A DNA stretch of 64,000 nt from Stenotrophomonas maltophilia R551-3 (GCF_000020665.1 NC_011071.1:186001-250000), one strand, 5' to 3'; shown: positions 1 to 8,559, counted from the first letter of the stretch. The notes: a model not told the origin generated them from the letters alone. Made by a program: numbers and translations.

Positions 1-204
1 GTGCTGCCGCCAGTTGAGCCAGCCATAGACCAGGAAACCACCGAAGGCGACCTGCAGCAGCGTGTCCGAATACAGCTTGGCCTCGGCGAAGACCAGCCCG
101 TACAGCGTCACCGACAGCAGGCCCACCGGCCAAGCCACCAGCCGGCGCTTGGCCATCAGCCATACACCAAGGATGCTGCACAGCGCGGCGGTCCACTCGA
201 GCAT
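1..204 (-). CDS. pnuC: PnuC/PnuT-type vitamin transporter, partial (N-terminal 68 residues)
   Basis: The first 68 residues of an integral membrane protein that runs off the left edge. It begins MLEWTAALCSILGVWLMAKR and continues with the W-P-x-G-x-x-S/Y pattern and the YGWLNW motif typical of PnuC nicotinamide-riboside-type facilitators. The start lies 8 bases after the stop of the TonB-dependent receptor, so the two are almost certainly co-transcribed from the TPP riboswitch promoter. PnuC homologues under TPP riboswitch control are generally assigned to thiamine uptake (PnuT), so thiamine is the inferred substrate. Nothing after residue 68 can be seen. Confidence 0.85.
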   Translation of the reverse strand, partial: MLEWTAALCSILGVWLMAKRRLVAWPVGLLSVTLYGLVFAEAKLYSDTLLQVAFGGFLVYGWLNWRQH

Positions 205-212
205 GACGCCGC

Positions 213-2402
213 TCACAGTGCGAACGTCACCGACAGGCGGGCCTGTCGCGGTGCGCCGGGGAACAGGTAGTAGTCACCACCACTGCTGCCGGTATCGCGC
301 CAGTAGAAGCGGTTGAACACGTTATCCACCGACAGGTTCCAGGTCACCGCACGTTCGTGCAGGCGGTGCTGGAAGCGCAGGCCGGCATCGAACACCGAGT
401 AGTCCGGTGCGCGTACACCACCGTCGGCGCGTGCCACGTTGGCACCGGCATAGCGCCAGCCGCCGGTCACATCCAGGCCCTGCACGAACGGGAGCGCATA
501 GGCCACGTGCACGCTGGCGCGCACCTTTGGCACATTCACCAACTGATGGCCTTCATAGGCCGGGGTGCCGGTGTCGCGCGCGCGCGCCTGCAGCACGCTG
601 GCGCTGGCCACGATCTGCAGCGCGTCTGTCAGCTGCCCGTTGGCAGTCAGCTCCAGGCCGGTGTGGGTCTGCGTGCCTTCCTCGACGAAGGTGTAGCCGA
701 CGTCGCTGCTGTCCGGCTTGGCGTACTGGTACGGCTGCGAGATGCGGAACACGGCTGCGCCCAGCGTCAGCGCCTCGACCGGCACGTACTTCACGCCCAC
801 TTCCAGCTGGCGCGACTGCACCGATGGCAGGAAGGTGTCGGCATTGCTGGTCCAGAACGGCGCTTCCTGGCCCAGCGAGATGCCGCGCACATAGCTGGCA
901 TAGGCATTGAGCTGATCGGTGGCCTTCCACACCACGGCGGTCTGCGGCAGGAAACGCGACAGGCGGCTGTGCCGCTGCGGGGTACCACGCTTGTCGTAGG
1001 CACGCTCGTCCAGGCGCACGAAGCGGCCGCCGGCCAGCCACTGCCAGTCATCACCGAAGCTCATCCGGTCCAGCGCGAAGAACGCGGTCTGGCGGCTGTC
1101 CAGGCGTCGTGCGGAGGGGCCGGGCATCTTCGGCGACGGTTCGAACACCGGTACCTGCGCATCGTGGATGTTGCTGGTGCCGACGTACTCGTTGACGCTC
1201 GGGCGCTTGTCCACGGTGCGGCGGAAGTAATCGGCACCGAGGGTCAGCTGGTGGCCGACGCTGCCGGTCTCGAAGCGGCCACGCAGCTCGGCACGGGCCT
1301 GCTGGTTGCGGCGGGTGTCGTCCGGGCTGCGGTAGTCGTAGACGTCGTAGTCGCCATTGGGCGCGAAGTAGTTGCCCGGCACGCTGCCATCGGCGCACTG
1401 CGTGGCGTAGTAGCAGCCATAGGCGAAGGCGACGTTGTCATCGATCACCGAGCGGCTGTGGCCGACCGAGACGCGCGACTGCCAGGCATCGTTGAAGTCG
1501 TAGGTGTGCAACGCGGTGATGTTGGTGCTGGCGATATCCACCGGGCGCTGCCACGGCTGGTAGCCGAGCAGGAATTCGCGATCCACGCCGTGCGGCAGCT
1601 CGCGCGCGCCCAGCAGCTGGTAGCCCGACACCGAGCGCTGCGAACTGGTCTGGTAGTTGGCATCCACTTCCAGCTTGCCGCGTTCGCCGATCAGCCAGTC
1701 GGCGGCCAGCGAATAGAAGTTGCGACGGCCATCGGCGTGCTCGACATAGGAATTGCTGGCATCCCATGCGGCATTCAGGCGCAGGCCGAAACGCGGGGTG
1801 ATCCAGTGGCCGACATCGACGGCGGCGTAGCGCGAGCCTTCCGAATCGGTGCCGAGGGTGACCGTGCGCACTTCGGCCGGTCGCTTGCCGATGTAGTTGA
1901 TGATGCCGCCGGGTGCCATCACGCCTGCAGCCAGGCCAGCTTCACCCTTGAGGATCTCAACCGACTGCACGTTCTCCAGCGCCAGGCGCTGTTCGCCGGC
2001 GATGGACAGGCCGTTGAAGCGGTAGCCGGTGGCGGCGTCCAGCGCGAAGCCACGGATGGCGATGTTCTGGTAGTAGCCGACCGGCGCGTACGCATCGCCC
2101 AGCGAGGCATCGTTGCTGGCCAGCTCGGACAGCGAACGCACCTGGCGGCGGTCGAGGTAGTCGCGCTCAAGCACGTTCACCGACGCCGGCGTCTCCTTCC
2201 AGGAACCACCACCGAAGGCGTTCACGCGCGAGGTATCGGCCTTCGGCTTGCCGGCCTGCACGCGCACTGCCGCCAGTTCGGTCGGCGAGCGTTCGGCACC
2301 AGTGGCAGCCGCATCGGGAGATGCATCGGCCTCGCTGGCATGCAGCGGCAGCGCGGCGCAGAGGGCGAGGGAGAGCAGGTTGGGGCGCAGGCAGCGGTTC
2401 AT
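213..2402 (-). CDS. TonB-dependent outer-membrane receptor, probably for thiamine
   Basis: A 729-residue outer-membrane receptor. The start at MNRCLRPNLLSLALCAALPLHA gives a clean Sec signal peptide; longer readings run back into the riboswitch. A plug domain follows (residues about 60-190, with 'SVNVLERDYLDRR' and 'ILKGEAGLAAGVMAPGGIINYI'), then a long beta-barrel ending in the typical C-terminal 'RQARLSVTFAL'. The plug resembles ferric-siderophore receptors, so family alone would suggest iron. The TPP riboswitch upstream and the PnuC-type gene 8 bases downstream point instead to thiamine or a thiamine precursor. The substrate is therefore inferred from context. Confidence 0.9.
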   Translation of the reverse strand: MNRCLRPNLLSLALCAALPLHASEADASPDAAATGAERSPTELAAVRVQAGKPKADTSRVNAFGGGSWKETPASVNVLERDYLDRRQVRSLSELASNDASLGDAYAPVGYYQNIAIRGFALDAATGYRFNGLSIAGEQRLALENVQSVEILKGEAGLAAGVMAPGGIINYIGKRPAEVRTVTLGTDSEGSRYAAVDVGHWITPRFGLRLNAAWDASNSYVEHADGRRNFYSLAADWLIGERGKLEVDANYQTSSQRSVSGYQLLGARELPHGVDREFLLGYQPWQRPVDIASTNITALHTYDFNDAWQSRVSVGHSRSVIDDNVAFAYGCYYATQCADGSVPGNYFAPNGDYDVYDYRSPDDTRRNQQARAELRGRFETGSVGHQLTLGADYFRRTVDKRPSVNEYVGTSNIHDAQVPVFEPSPKMPGPSARRLDSRQTAFFALDRMSFGDDWQWLAGGRFVRLDERAYDKRGTPQRHSRLSRFLPQTAVVWKATDQLNAYASYVRGISLGQEAPFWTSNADTFLPSVQSRQLEVGVKYVPVEALTLGAAVFRISQPYQYAKPDSSDVGYTFVEEGTQTHTGLELTANGQLTDALQIVASASVLQARARDTGTPAYEGHQLVNVPKVRASVHVAYALPFVQGLDVTGGWRYAGANVARADGGVRAPDYSVFDAGLRFQHRLHERAVTWNLSVDNVFNRFYWRDTGSSGGDYYLFPGAPRQARLSVTFAL

Positions 2403-2488
2403 TCGGTTCGTCTTCGGACAACAAGGGAGACGAAGCGACGGCGCGCAGGTGCACCGGCCCATGACGGGCGTGTGGCTGCGGCTCAAAG

Positions 2489-2560
2489 CTCCCTACGCCG
2501 GTGCAAACCGGATCAGGTTCCAAGGGACTCTCTCAGCCTGGCAGATCCAGGCACCCCCGC
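2489..2560 (-). promoter_or_regulatory. TPP riboswitch (THI element)
   Basis: Read on the minus strand this contains the conserved THI-box blocks: GGGGTGCC, GCTGAGA, then ACCTGATCCGGTTTGCACC followed by GGCGTAGGGAG. These are the pyrimidine- and pyrophosphate-sensing helices of the TPP aptamer. It ends 86 bases before the receptor start. It should reduce expression of the receptor and PnuC-type transporter when TPP is plentiful. No run of Ts after a terminator stem is obvious, so control of translation initiation is more likely than termination. Confidence 0.95.
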
Positions 2561-2620
2561 TTCAGGTGACCATTTCACTACAAATGGTACGGATTTGCGA
2601 GTGGGTGCTCTTCAGGCTGC

Positions 2621-2659
2621 GGGGTCAGATCCCTGTCCGCAGGAAAGGGATCTGACCCC
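2621..2659. repeat. GGGGTC...GACCCC palindrome
   Basis: A 14-bp perfect inverted repeat (GGGGTCAGATCCCT and its complement) around an 11-base loop. It lies between the kinase gene stop and the TPP riboswitch. The same palindrome family recurs at 29589, 42032 and 61051. It may end the kinase transcript, but there is no T-run on either side. Confidence 0.7.
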
Positions 2660-2677
2660 GACGGTGCGCCAACCGGG

Positions 2678-3802
2678 TCACGCGGCTGCGCGCAACGCCT
2701 GCAGCAGTGCCTGTCCCGGCGCGCTGTGGAACCACGCCGGGTGCCCCAGCATGAACGGCTGCCAGGCCACATCCGCGTTTGCGGTGGAGCCGGTGATGCC
2801 TTCGAAATACTCCACTTCGGATAGTGCGAAGTCGAAATGCACCATCGGCAGCAGGTCGGCCAGCAGCTGCACGCGTGCTGCCGACAATGGCAGCACCTTG
2901 CGGTAGCCGTCGATCAGGGCCAGCGCGATATCGATGCGCACCGCCTCCATGCCGCGCTCCAGTTCCAGCCACGCCACTGCGTTGCGCTCGATCGCGGTGG
3001 CGAGGTCGAACAGGGCGCTGGTGGGCGAGGCCAGGCCGAAATCCAGCACGGTGCTGACCTGTCCATCGCGCCACAGCAGGTTGGAGACATGCCAGTCGTT
3101 GTGCGCCCATAGTCGCGGTTCGTCGCGCAGGCGCTCGGCCAGGCCGGCATGCCACGGCAGCACGTCGCGCTGCAGCTGCGCCTCCCACGGAATGCGCGCG
3201 AGGTAGCGGGCCAGCCCGGAGCGCTCGTGCAGCCCCGCCTTGATGGCCGCGATCGGATCGTCGGCGCGGATCAGGTCGTCGCGTGCAACCAGCAGATGGG
3301 TACTGCGCTGTGGCGCGTGATAGCTGGCGGCGGCACGGTGCAGCTCGGCCAGCATGCGGCCGGCTTCGCGGGCCTGCGCGACATCGGTCAGCAACGACCA
3401 CGACGCGGCATCGCGGTACAGGTCCTCGCCCACGCCCACGGCATGCAGCTCGAAGGTCCATTCGCCGTGCTCGACCGCGGTGTGGCCATCGGCTGCCGCC
3501 AGCACCTGCACAACCGGTACGCCGGCGGCAGCGAGATGGGCGATGAAGTGGTGTTCTTCTTCCAGGCAGGCGGCGCTGCGCACGCTGTGGTGGTGGCGCT
3601 TGATGAACACCGGTCCGCGCGTGCCATTGACGATGGCAGCGGCCGACAGTGGCCGAGGACTGTGCCAGTGCGGGTGGCTGTCCGCATCCAGCTGCGGAAA
3701 GCGCTGGCGCAGCCACGCGAGGTCTGCGGCGCTGATCGGCGGCCAGTCGGCAGCAACCTCGTCGTTGTTGAGGCCCTGCACGCGGTGGGAGGAAGAAGTC
3801 AT
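2678..3802 (-). CDS. APH/choline-kinase-fold phosphotransferase
   Basis: A 374-residue kinase of the aminoglycoside phosphotransferase/choline kinase fold. Visible motifs are the N-lobe 'PVFIKRH' with the ATP-binding Lys, the catalytic loop HNDWHVSNLLW, and the metal-binding VLDFG. The start MTSSSHRVQGL was preferred to an upstream in-frame Met because homologous sequence only begins after it. The substrate is unknown. The family includes homoserine, thiamine, choline and methylthioribose kinases. Its position directly upstream of a riboswitch-controlled thiamine uptake unit makes a thiamine-type substrate worth testing, but the gene is not downstream of the riboswitch. Confidence 0.85.
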   Translation of the reverse strand: MTSSSHRVQGLNNDEVAADWPPISAADLAWLRQRFPQLDADSHPHWHSPRPLSAAAIVNGTRGPVFIKRHHHSVRSAACLEEEHHFIAHLAAAGVPVVQVLAAADGHTAVEHGEWTFELHAVGVGEDLYRDAASWSLLTDVAQAREAGRMLAELHRAAASYHAPQRSTHLLVARDDLIRADDPIAAIKAGLHERSGLARYLARIPWEAQLQRDVLPWHAGLAERLRDEPRLWAHNDWHVSNLLWRDGQVSTVLDFGLASPTSALFDLATAIERNAVAWLELERGMEAVRIDIALALIDGYRKVLPLSAARVQLLADLLPMVHFDFALSEVEYFEGITGSTANADVAWQPFMLGHPAWFHSAPGQALLQALRAAA

Positions 3803-3931
3803 GCCGCAGCCCCAGTGGGGAAAGTCACATCCAAGGCTGCGCATTCAACGCCATGGCCGCCCGCAACGCAAACGGGCGGGTCATCGACCCGCCCGTCGTG
3901 GCATCGTCATCGGCGGTACCGCCGCGCCGGG

Positions 3932-4339
3932 TTACCAGCCGCGATGGCGACCGCGGTCGTGGTAGTAGCGGTTGTCGTAGTAGCGCTCGCGCTGCCAGCG
4001 ACGGTCGTCGCCACGGTCGTAGTAGCCGCTGCGGTAGTAACCACGGTCGTAACGGCGATCGTAGCGGTCGTCGTAACGGCGATTGTCGTAGTAGCGACGG
4101 TCGCGGCGGTCGGAGGTGGTCAGGTTGCCGATCGCGCCGCCGGCCACGGCACCGCCGACAGTGGCAGCGGGATCACCGTTGGAGAGCAGGTTGCCGGCCA
4201 CGCCACCGACCACGGCGCCGACCAGGGTGCGCTTGTCCTTCCTCGACATCGCGCTGGCATCGCTGACCACGGCGACACCGGCCACCAGTGCCAGGGCCAT
4301 CGCCAGACCACGGAAGCTGAGTGCGGAAGTACTGAGCAT
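3932..4339 (-). CDS. Small secreted or membrane glycine-zipper protein
   Basis: 135 residues. A signal-like segment (LAMALALVAGVAVVSDASA) is followed by a glycine-zipper stretch, 'LVGAVVGGVAGNLLSNG' and 'VGGAVAGGAIGNL', of the kind found in outer-membrane lipoproteins and 17-kDa-antigen-like proteins. The C-terminal half is unusual: it is built almost only from Arg, Tyr, Asp and Gly (RRYYDNRRYDDRYDRRY and similar), so it is highly charged, aromatic and probably disordered. The start has a strong ribosome site, AGGAGA, 6 bases upstream. The function is unknown; surface association is plausible. Confidence 0.8.
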   Translation of the reverse strand: MLSTSALSFRGLAMALALVAGVAVVSDASAMSRKDKRTLVGAVVGGVAGNLLSNGDPAATVGGAVAGGAIGNLTTSDRRDRRYYDNRRYDDRYDRRYDRGYYRSGYYDRGDDRRWQRERYYDNRYYHDRGRHRGW

Positions 4340-4534
4340 GTTCGTTCTCCTGTGAGGTGCATGCCACGCTGGGCAGGGAGGGCGCGGGGGCGCCCCGGCT
4401 GCCGTGGAGACCACGCTGGCGTTCCAACATTGCCGGAACATTGCCTGGTCCACCGTGCGGCTTGCGCATTCATCTAGCGGCAGGCGGCATGAAGCAAGGC
4501 TGAAAGCGGCCTCGGCCGCTCAGCTGGCAGATAA

Positions 4535-4565
4535 GGAAAGGGCCACGCATGGCGTGGCCCTTTCC
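4535..4565. terminator. Bidirectional hairpin terminator
   Basis: A 13-bp perfect stem (GAAAGGGCCACGC and its complement) with a 3-base loop. It lies 23 bases after the stop of the XVIPCD effector gene. Read on the minus strand it ends CCCTTTCCTTATC, a moderately T-rich tail, so it probably terminates the effector transcript. Confidence 0.75.
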
Positions 4566-4587
4566 CGGTCTGCAAGGCGCTGCGGGC

Positions 4588-6585
4588 CTAGACGCCCATC
4601 GCCTTCTGGGCCTGCCGGGCCTGCTCCTGCTGGGCGTCCTGCTGCTGATGCAGCACGTTCGGCGCGCCCTGCACGGCACCGCTGCTGAGCGCCAGGCTCT
4701 GCTCGCTGGCGGCACGGGTCTCCACCGCCACGCGGCTGGCGGCGGGGTCGCCGATGGTGCCCTGCACGGCGAACAGGCGCTCACCGTTCGGGCTGGGCAC
4801 CACCGAGTCGATGCGCTGCAGGCCGGCGGCATGCGCCTCCTTGGTCAAAGCCGCAGCAGCGCTTTCCAGCGTGTGGCGGTCCTTGAAGGTCCCGGCCGGC
4901 AGCAGTTCCAGACCCTTGCTGGCCTGGATGAACAACGGATTGCGCGGGTGCCGCTCGTCGTTCAGCAACGGCCGTTCGCGTGCGTCCTTGATTGCCTCCA
5001 GGGTCTTCGCTCCGACAATGCCGTCGACCACCAGGCCGTTGTCCTTCTGCAGCTGGCGCACTGCCGCGTCGGTGTTGCGGCCGAAGCGGCCATCTTCGAC
5101 CAGCGGCTTGCCGTCGGCGCCGACGTAGCCCAGGTGGCCCAGCTGCTCCTGCACCTTGCGCACGCCCTCGCTGTGCGCGCCCTGCTTGTACAGTTCGGCG
5201 TGCGGCGTGGCAGCGGCCTTGTGCTCGGCCGCAGGCTTGCCCTGGGTCTGCTCGTGCGACGGGGTGCGGTTTTCCAGCAGGTCGCGCGCCTTGGACAGCG
5301 GATCGGAGGCGTACAGCTTCCAGTTCGGGTGGTCCTTCACCTGCTTGAGGTAGTCCTCGACCGGCATGGTGTGCACGCCCTTGCTGCCGGTGGACTGGCT
5401 GATCAGCAGCTTGTCGGTGTTGGGGTCGCGCACCACCATCACGATGTGGTCGATGCCGTTCCAGTGCTCATGGCGGGTCCTGGCCGTATCCAGGCCGATG
5501 ATCATGCCTTCCTTCAGCGCATCGGGCTTCAGGATCGCGTCGCGGTCCAGCAGCACGCCGGACTGGTCGAACGCCTTGCGCACGATCCCACCGGAACCGA
5601 GGTTGCCCAGGTCGATGCGATCAGCCTTGCTGAACACCGCGTGCCCGGCCTTCTGGTTGATCTCGTCCATGGTCCGGTTCTGCAGCGTGCCGACCCAGCC
5701 GGAACAGTCGATGTAACCCTGCTCCACGTTCTTGCCGGTCTTGCCCGGTACGTACAGCGCGTGGCCCGGGATGTTGATGGCGTACTTGACGTCGTCGTAC
5801 TTCACGCCGGCCTCGTAGGCGGCCTGCAGTTCAATGCCTGGCTTCGGTGTGGCAGCTGCCGTTGCGGTTGCCGCCAGCGTGGCTGCACCCGCCGCCACGG
5901 CTGCGCTGGCCTGTGCAGGCGCTGCCGGGGTCTGGGTCTGGCCCTGGCCCTGCGCCACCGCCTGCGGTTCGATGTTCTTTTCCGGAATGCTGATCGCCGC
6001 GTACTTGTGGATGTAGTAGCTGGAGAATGTCCGCGCCAGGTCGCCATCGTTCATGCCGCGCATCTCGGCCAGGGTGTGGCCGGTCAGCGCCTTGGCATCC
6101 GAGCCGATCTGGTTCAGTACGTTGCGGCGCATGTTGATTTCTTCGCCATCGCCGTTGCGCACCACGCCGAAGGTGCCGGTGGCGATCGCAGTCTGCACCG
6201 AGCCATAGCCGGCGCTGCCCTGCTGGTGGGCCAGGTACAGGTCCAGGCCGGTGGGCGTGTTGCCCCCGGACAGGTACGGATTGCCGGTGCGCTCGTTGCG
6301 GCGCGCCATCGACTCCAGGTTGTCCTGGTACATCTGCGCGGCTGCTTCGGTGTTGCGGGTCGGATCGAACTCGTGGCCGGTCAGGTGGTACTGGCGCGCG
6401 GAACCGGGCACGAACTGGAACAGGCCCTTGGCACCGGACGAGGTGTTGTGCGCGCGCTCGTTGAAGCTGCCGCCGGTCTCGATGTGCGCGAAGCGCATGA
6501 AGTCATCCACGGGGATGCCCTTCTGCCTGGCGACCTGCTCGACGATGTCCAGGACTTCCTTTCTGCTGTAGTCATGCTGTGCCAT
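4588..6585 (-). CDS. Putative type IV secretion antibacterial effector: lytic transglycosylase + NlpC/P60-like + peptidoglycan-binding + XVIPCD
   Basis: 665 residues without a signal peptide. Residues 1-200 resemble a lysozyme/transglycosylase domain with catalytic Glu36 in HIETGGSFN and the 'GLFQF' substrate motif. An Ala-rich linker (208-250) follows. Residues 255-430 look like an NlpC/P60 or CHAP-type peptidase with Cys294 in DCSGW and His380 in DHIVMVV. Residues 470-532 form a PG_binding_1 module (VQEQLGHLGY ... DGIVGAKTLEAI). Residues about 540-665 match the XVIPCD pattern (HPRNPLF, LFAVQG, then a Gln-rich tail), the recruitment signal for VirD4 of the Xanthomonadales bacteria-killing T4SS. 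The start has GAGG 9 bases upstream. It lies 111 bases after a lipoprotein gene that is the likely immunity partner. The two hydrolase calls are by motif only. Confidence 0.85.
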   Translation of the reverse strand: MAQHDYSRKEVLDIVEQVARQKGIPVDDFMRFAHIETGGSFNERAHNTSSGAKGLFQFVPGSARQYHLTGHEFDPTRNTEAAAQMYQDNLESMARRNERTGNPYLSGGNTPTGLDLYLAHQQGSAGYGSVQTAIATGTFGVVRNGDGEEINMRRNVLNQIGSDAKALTGHTLAEMRGMNDGDLARTFSSYYIHKYAAISIPEKNIEPQAVAQGQGQTQTPAAPAQASAAVAAGAATLAATATAAATPKPGIELQAAYEAGVKYDDVKYAINIPGHALYVPGKTGKNVEQGYIDCSGWVGTLQNRTMDEINQKAGHAVFSKADRIDLGNLGSGGIVRKAFDQSGVLLDRDAILKPDALKEGMIIGLDTARTRHEHWNGIDHIVMVVRDPNTDKLLISQSTGSKGVHTMPVEDYLKQVKDHPNWKLYASDPLSKARDLLENRTPSHEQTQGKPAAEHKAAATPHAELYKQGAHSEGVRKVQEQLGHLGYVGADGKPLVEDGRFGRNTDAAVRQLQKDNGLVVDGIVGAKTLEAIKDARERPLLNDERHPRNPLFIQASKGLELLPAGTFKDRHTLESAAAALTKEAHAAGLQRIDSVVPSPNGERLFAVQGTIGDPAASRVAVETRAASEQSLALSSGAVQGAPNVLHQQQDAQQEQARQAQKAMGV

Positions 6586-6675
6586 GACGTTTTCCTCGGG
6601 GTTGATGGAGCGGCGGATGCCGCGAATCGCCAACCGGACTCATCCGTGAGTCAAGAACATGTCGGTCAACAGGTA

Positions 6676-6691
6676 ACCCGCGTGTGCGGGT
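6676..6691. other. Short hairpin between immunity and effector genes
   Basis: A 6-bp inverted repeat (ACCCGC/GCGGGT) with a 4-base loop, 5 bases after the lipoprotein stop. It could act as a partial terminator or a 3' end stabiliser, giving more immunity protein than effector. No T-run is present, so the role is a guess. Confidence 0.35.
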
Positions 6692-6696
6692 GGGAA

Positions 6697-7647
6697 TCAG
6701 CGCGCCAGGTACTGCTGGGTCGCGCTGTCGAAGCGGTAGTGCACGGCGTCGCCGGCACCCAGTGCGCGGGTCTTGCCCGGGCTTTCGATGGTGGTGCCCT
6801 TGAAGCTCACGGTCAGCTGCGGCAGGCCGTTGCCGTCGGCAATGAAGGCCAGGTCGCCATCGCTGTCGGTGCACGGCATCACGTTGCCGTCGTCGCAGGC
6901 GGCGCTGTTGTCTTCGCCGGTGCGCACCGAACCCACATAGCGCCAGACCTTGCTGTCCACGTCGTCTTCGCTGCGCTTCGGGTTGAACAGCAGCAGGGCG
7001 TAGCCGCTGCCGCTGATGCCGCGGTCGAAGCTGCTGGTCGGCACTGCCAGCAGCAGGCGGCCATCGGCCGTGCGATGTTCGAGCGGCTTGCGCCGGGTAT
7101 CGATGTCGTCGGCCTTGTCGTAGGCGCCGAGCGCGCCGATGGTCCATTCCTGGCCACGGAACTTCCACGGCTTCTTCGCATCGCCGCCGGCCAGCACGAA
7201 GGTGGCCTCGGCGAGGTTGGCGCGGTCATCCGGGCCGGCCGGCTGCTGCTCGCCGGGCTTGCCGTAGTGCTCGCGGGTATCCCAGGAGAACCCGGTGTAG
7301 TAGGTGGTGCCGTCGAGCGTGAACTGATGGCCGAACCAGAAGGTCGCCACGCTGCCGTTCTGGACCTCATAGGAGGTCGCGCCATCGCCGTCCTGCTGGT
7401 AGGTGAAATACATCACGGTCGGCGCGTCGGGCGGGGTGACGGCGGTATCGGGGGAAGTGTTCTGCATCGGGGCAACATCCTGTCGGGGCGCATTGGCAGC
7501 CTGCGCGTGCGCGCCGGGCTGGGAGGACGAGGGAGCCGGGTCGGCGGCGCTGCAGGCGGCAGCGGAAAGAGAGACGAGCAGGCACGCCGCGAATGCGCGC
7601 AGGGGCGGCAACGGCAGGGTCCAACGTAGTTTTGGGGGGTGATGCAT
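6697..7647 (-). CDS. Lipoprotein, probable immunity protein for the adjacent T4SS effector
   Basis: 316 residues with a lipoprotein signal: 'CLLVSLSAAAC' gives a lipobox with cleavage before Cys, followed by Ser-Ala-Ala rather than Asp, so outer-membrane sorting is expected. A low-complexity Ala/Pro/Ser stretch leads to a globular domain (from about residue 75) with many aromatic residues and DSDGDLAF, but no recognised enzyme motif. XVIPCD effectors are typically encoded beside a periplasmic lipoprotein that inhibits them (X-Tfe/X-Tfi pairs). The order here, lipoprotein first and effector next, fits that rule. The start at 7647 has GGAGAGG just upstream; an in-frame ATG at 7659 is an alternative. 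Confidence 0.75.
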   Translation of the reverse strand: MHHPPKLRWTLPLPPLRAFAACLLVSLSAAACSAADPAPSSSQPGAHAQAANAPRQDVAPMQNTSPDTAVTPPDAPTVMYFTYQQDGDGATSYEVQNGSVATFWFGHQFTLDGTTYYTGFSWDTREHYGKPGEQQPAGPDDRANLAEATFVLAGGDAKKPWKFRGQEWTIGALGAYDKADDIDTRRKPLEHRTADGRLLLAVPTSSFDRGISGSGYALLLFNPKRSEDDVDSKVWRYVGSVRTGEDNSAACDDGNVMPCTDSDGDLAFIADGNGLPQLTVSFKGTTIESPGKTRALGAGDAVHYRFDSATQQYLAR

Positions 7648-7805
7648 GCGCCTCTCCATGGTCAGCGTTGCCGGGCCAGACGGCCGGCAGGAAACCGCAC
7701 CCCATCCACCGGGGGACAGGAGCGAGGACATGAGCCGGTCGATTCCTTCGACCTCGCATTGAGAACTCATGCCCGGCAATCTTTGCACAGAATCGCGACG
7801 CATCA

Positions 7806-7833
7806 AAGAGGGCAGCGCACTGCGCCCTCTTAT
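7806..7833. terminator. Hairpin terminator after the response regulator
   Basis: An imperfect GAGGGC-GCGC stem-loop lies 13 bases beyond the stop of the response regulator gene. On the minus strand it is followed by TTTGATG, a short T-run. It probably ends the regulator transcript. The rest of the 200-base gap to 7647 shows nothing further. Confidence 0.5.
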
Positions 7834-7845
7834 GTGAACGGCATC

Positions 7846-8484
7846 TCAGATCTTGCCGTCGCGCAGGTAGTCGAACAGCTCGGCGTCGCCCTTCAGGCCC
7901 AGTTTGAGCATGGCGTCACCCTTCTGCCGGCTGATGGTGCTGACGCTCTTGTGCAGCTGCAGCGAGATTTCCTTCACGGTCATGCCGGTGCCCAGCAGCC
8001 GCAGCACCTCCACCTCGCGCGGCGACAGTGGCTTGCCGTCGCCCTCGCGCATGCGCCAGCTGCCGGCGGCCTCGACCCGCTCGCGCAGGCTGCGGCTGAT
8101 ATAGGGCTGGCCGCGATAGACCGCCTGGATGGCCTGCGGCAGTTCGTCCATCGACGAGCTCTTGTCGACCAGGCCGAGCACGCCGCTGTCGAGCACCATG
8201 CGCAGGATCGCCAGGTTGTTGGAGACGCTGAGCATGAGTACCGGCAGGTCGGGATGGCGGCGGCGGATCATGCCGATCATGGCGAAGCCGTCGGCCTGGG
8301 GACTGCCCGGCATCGAGTAGTCGGTGACCAGCAGGTCGCAGGGTTGGCTGCCGAGCAGGGTCATCAGCGCCTGCGCGCTGTCGGCTTCGCCGACCACGCG
8401 GCCCACCCCGCTCGATTCGATGACGGCACGGGTACCGATACGGACCACCGGGTGGTCGTCTGCGATGATGATGCGCAAGCTCAT
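7846..8484 (-). CDS. NarL/FixJ-type response regulator
   Basis: 212 residues. The receiver domain (1-120) has the acidic pair Asp9-Asp10, phospho-acceptor Asp55 in LLVTDYSMP, and Lys in 'LVDKSS'. A LuxR-type helix-turn-helix (about 148-205) reads 'LSPREVEVLRLLGTGMTVKE'. It is transcribed away from the large hybrid kinase gene with a 75-base shared promoter region. This is the EvgA/BvgA-like partner arrangement, so it is probably the output regulator of that kinase. Confidence 0.93.
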   Translation of the reverse strand: MSLRIIIADDHPVVRIGTRAVIESSGVGRVVGEADSAQALMTLLGSQPCDLLVTDYSMPGSPQADGFAMIGMIRRRHPDLPVLMLSVSNNLAILRMVLDSGVLGLVDKSSSMDELPQAIQAVYRGQPYISRSLRERVEAAGSWRMREGDGKPLSPREVEVLRLLGTGMTVKEISLQLHKSVSTISRQKGDAMLKLGLKGDAELFDYLRDGKI

Positions 8485-8559
8485 GCTCTAGTATGGCCAC
8501 CGGGCACGCCGGACCGCGACCATCGCGGTTCCTGGCAGGATTCTAGGAGATCGACGCCG

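Noticed and set aside
357-2906. 849-codon open frame on the plus strand
   Set aside because: It runs antisense through the TonB-dependent receptor, the riboswitch and a palindrome, with His/Ala/Gly-rich low-complexity translation. High GC leaves few stops on the opposite strand; the receptor on the minus strand is clearly real.
4549-7629. 1026-codon open frame on the plus strand
   Set aside because: Antisense to the effector and lipoprotein genes and passing through their terminator. The minus strand has recognisable domains, ribosome sites and a lipobox; this frame has none.
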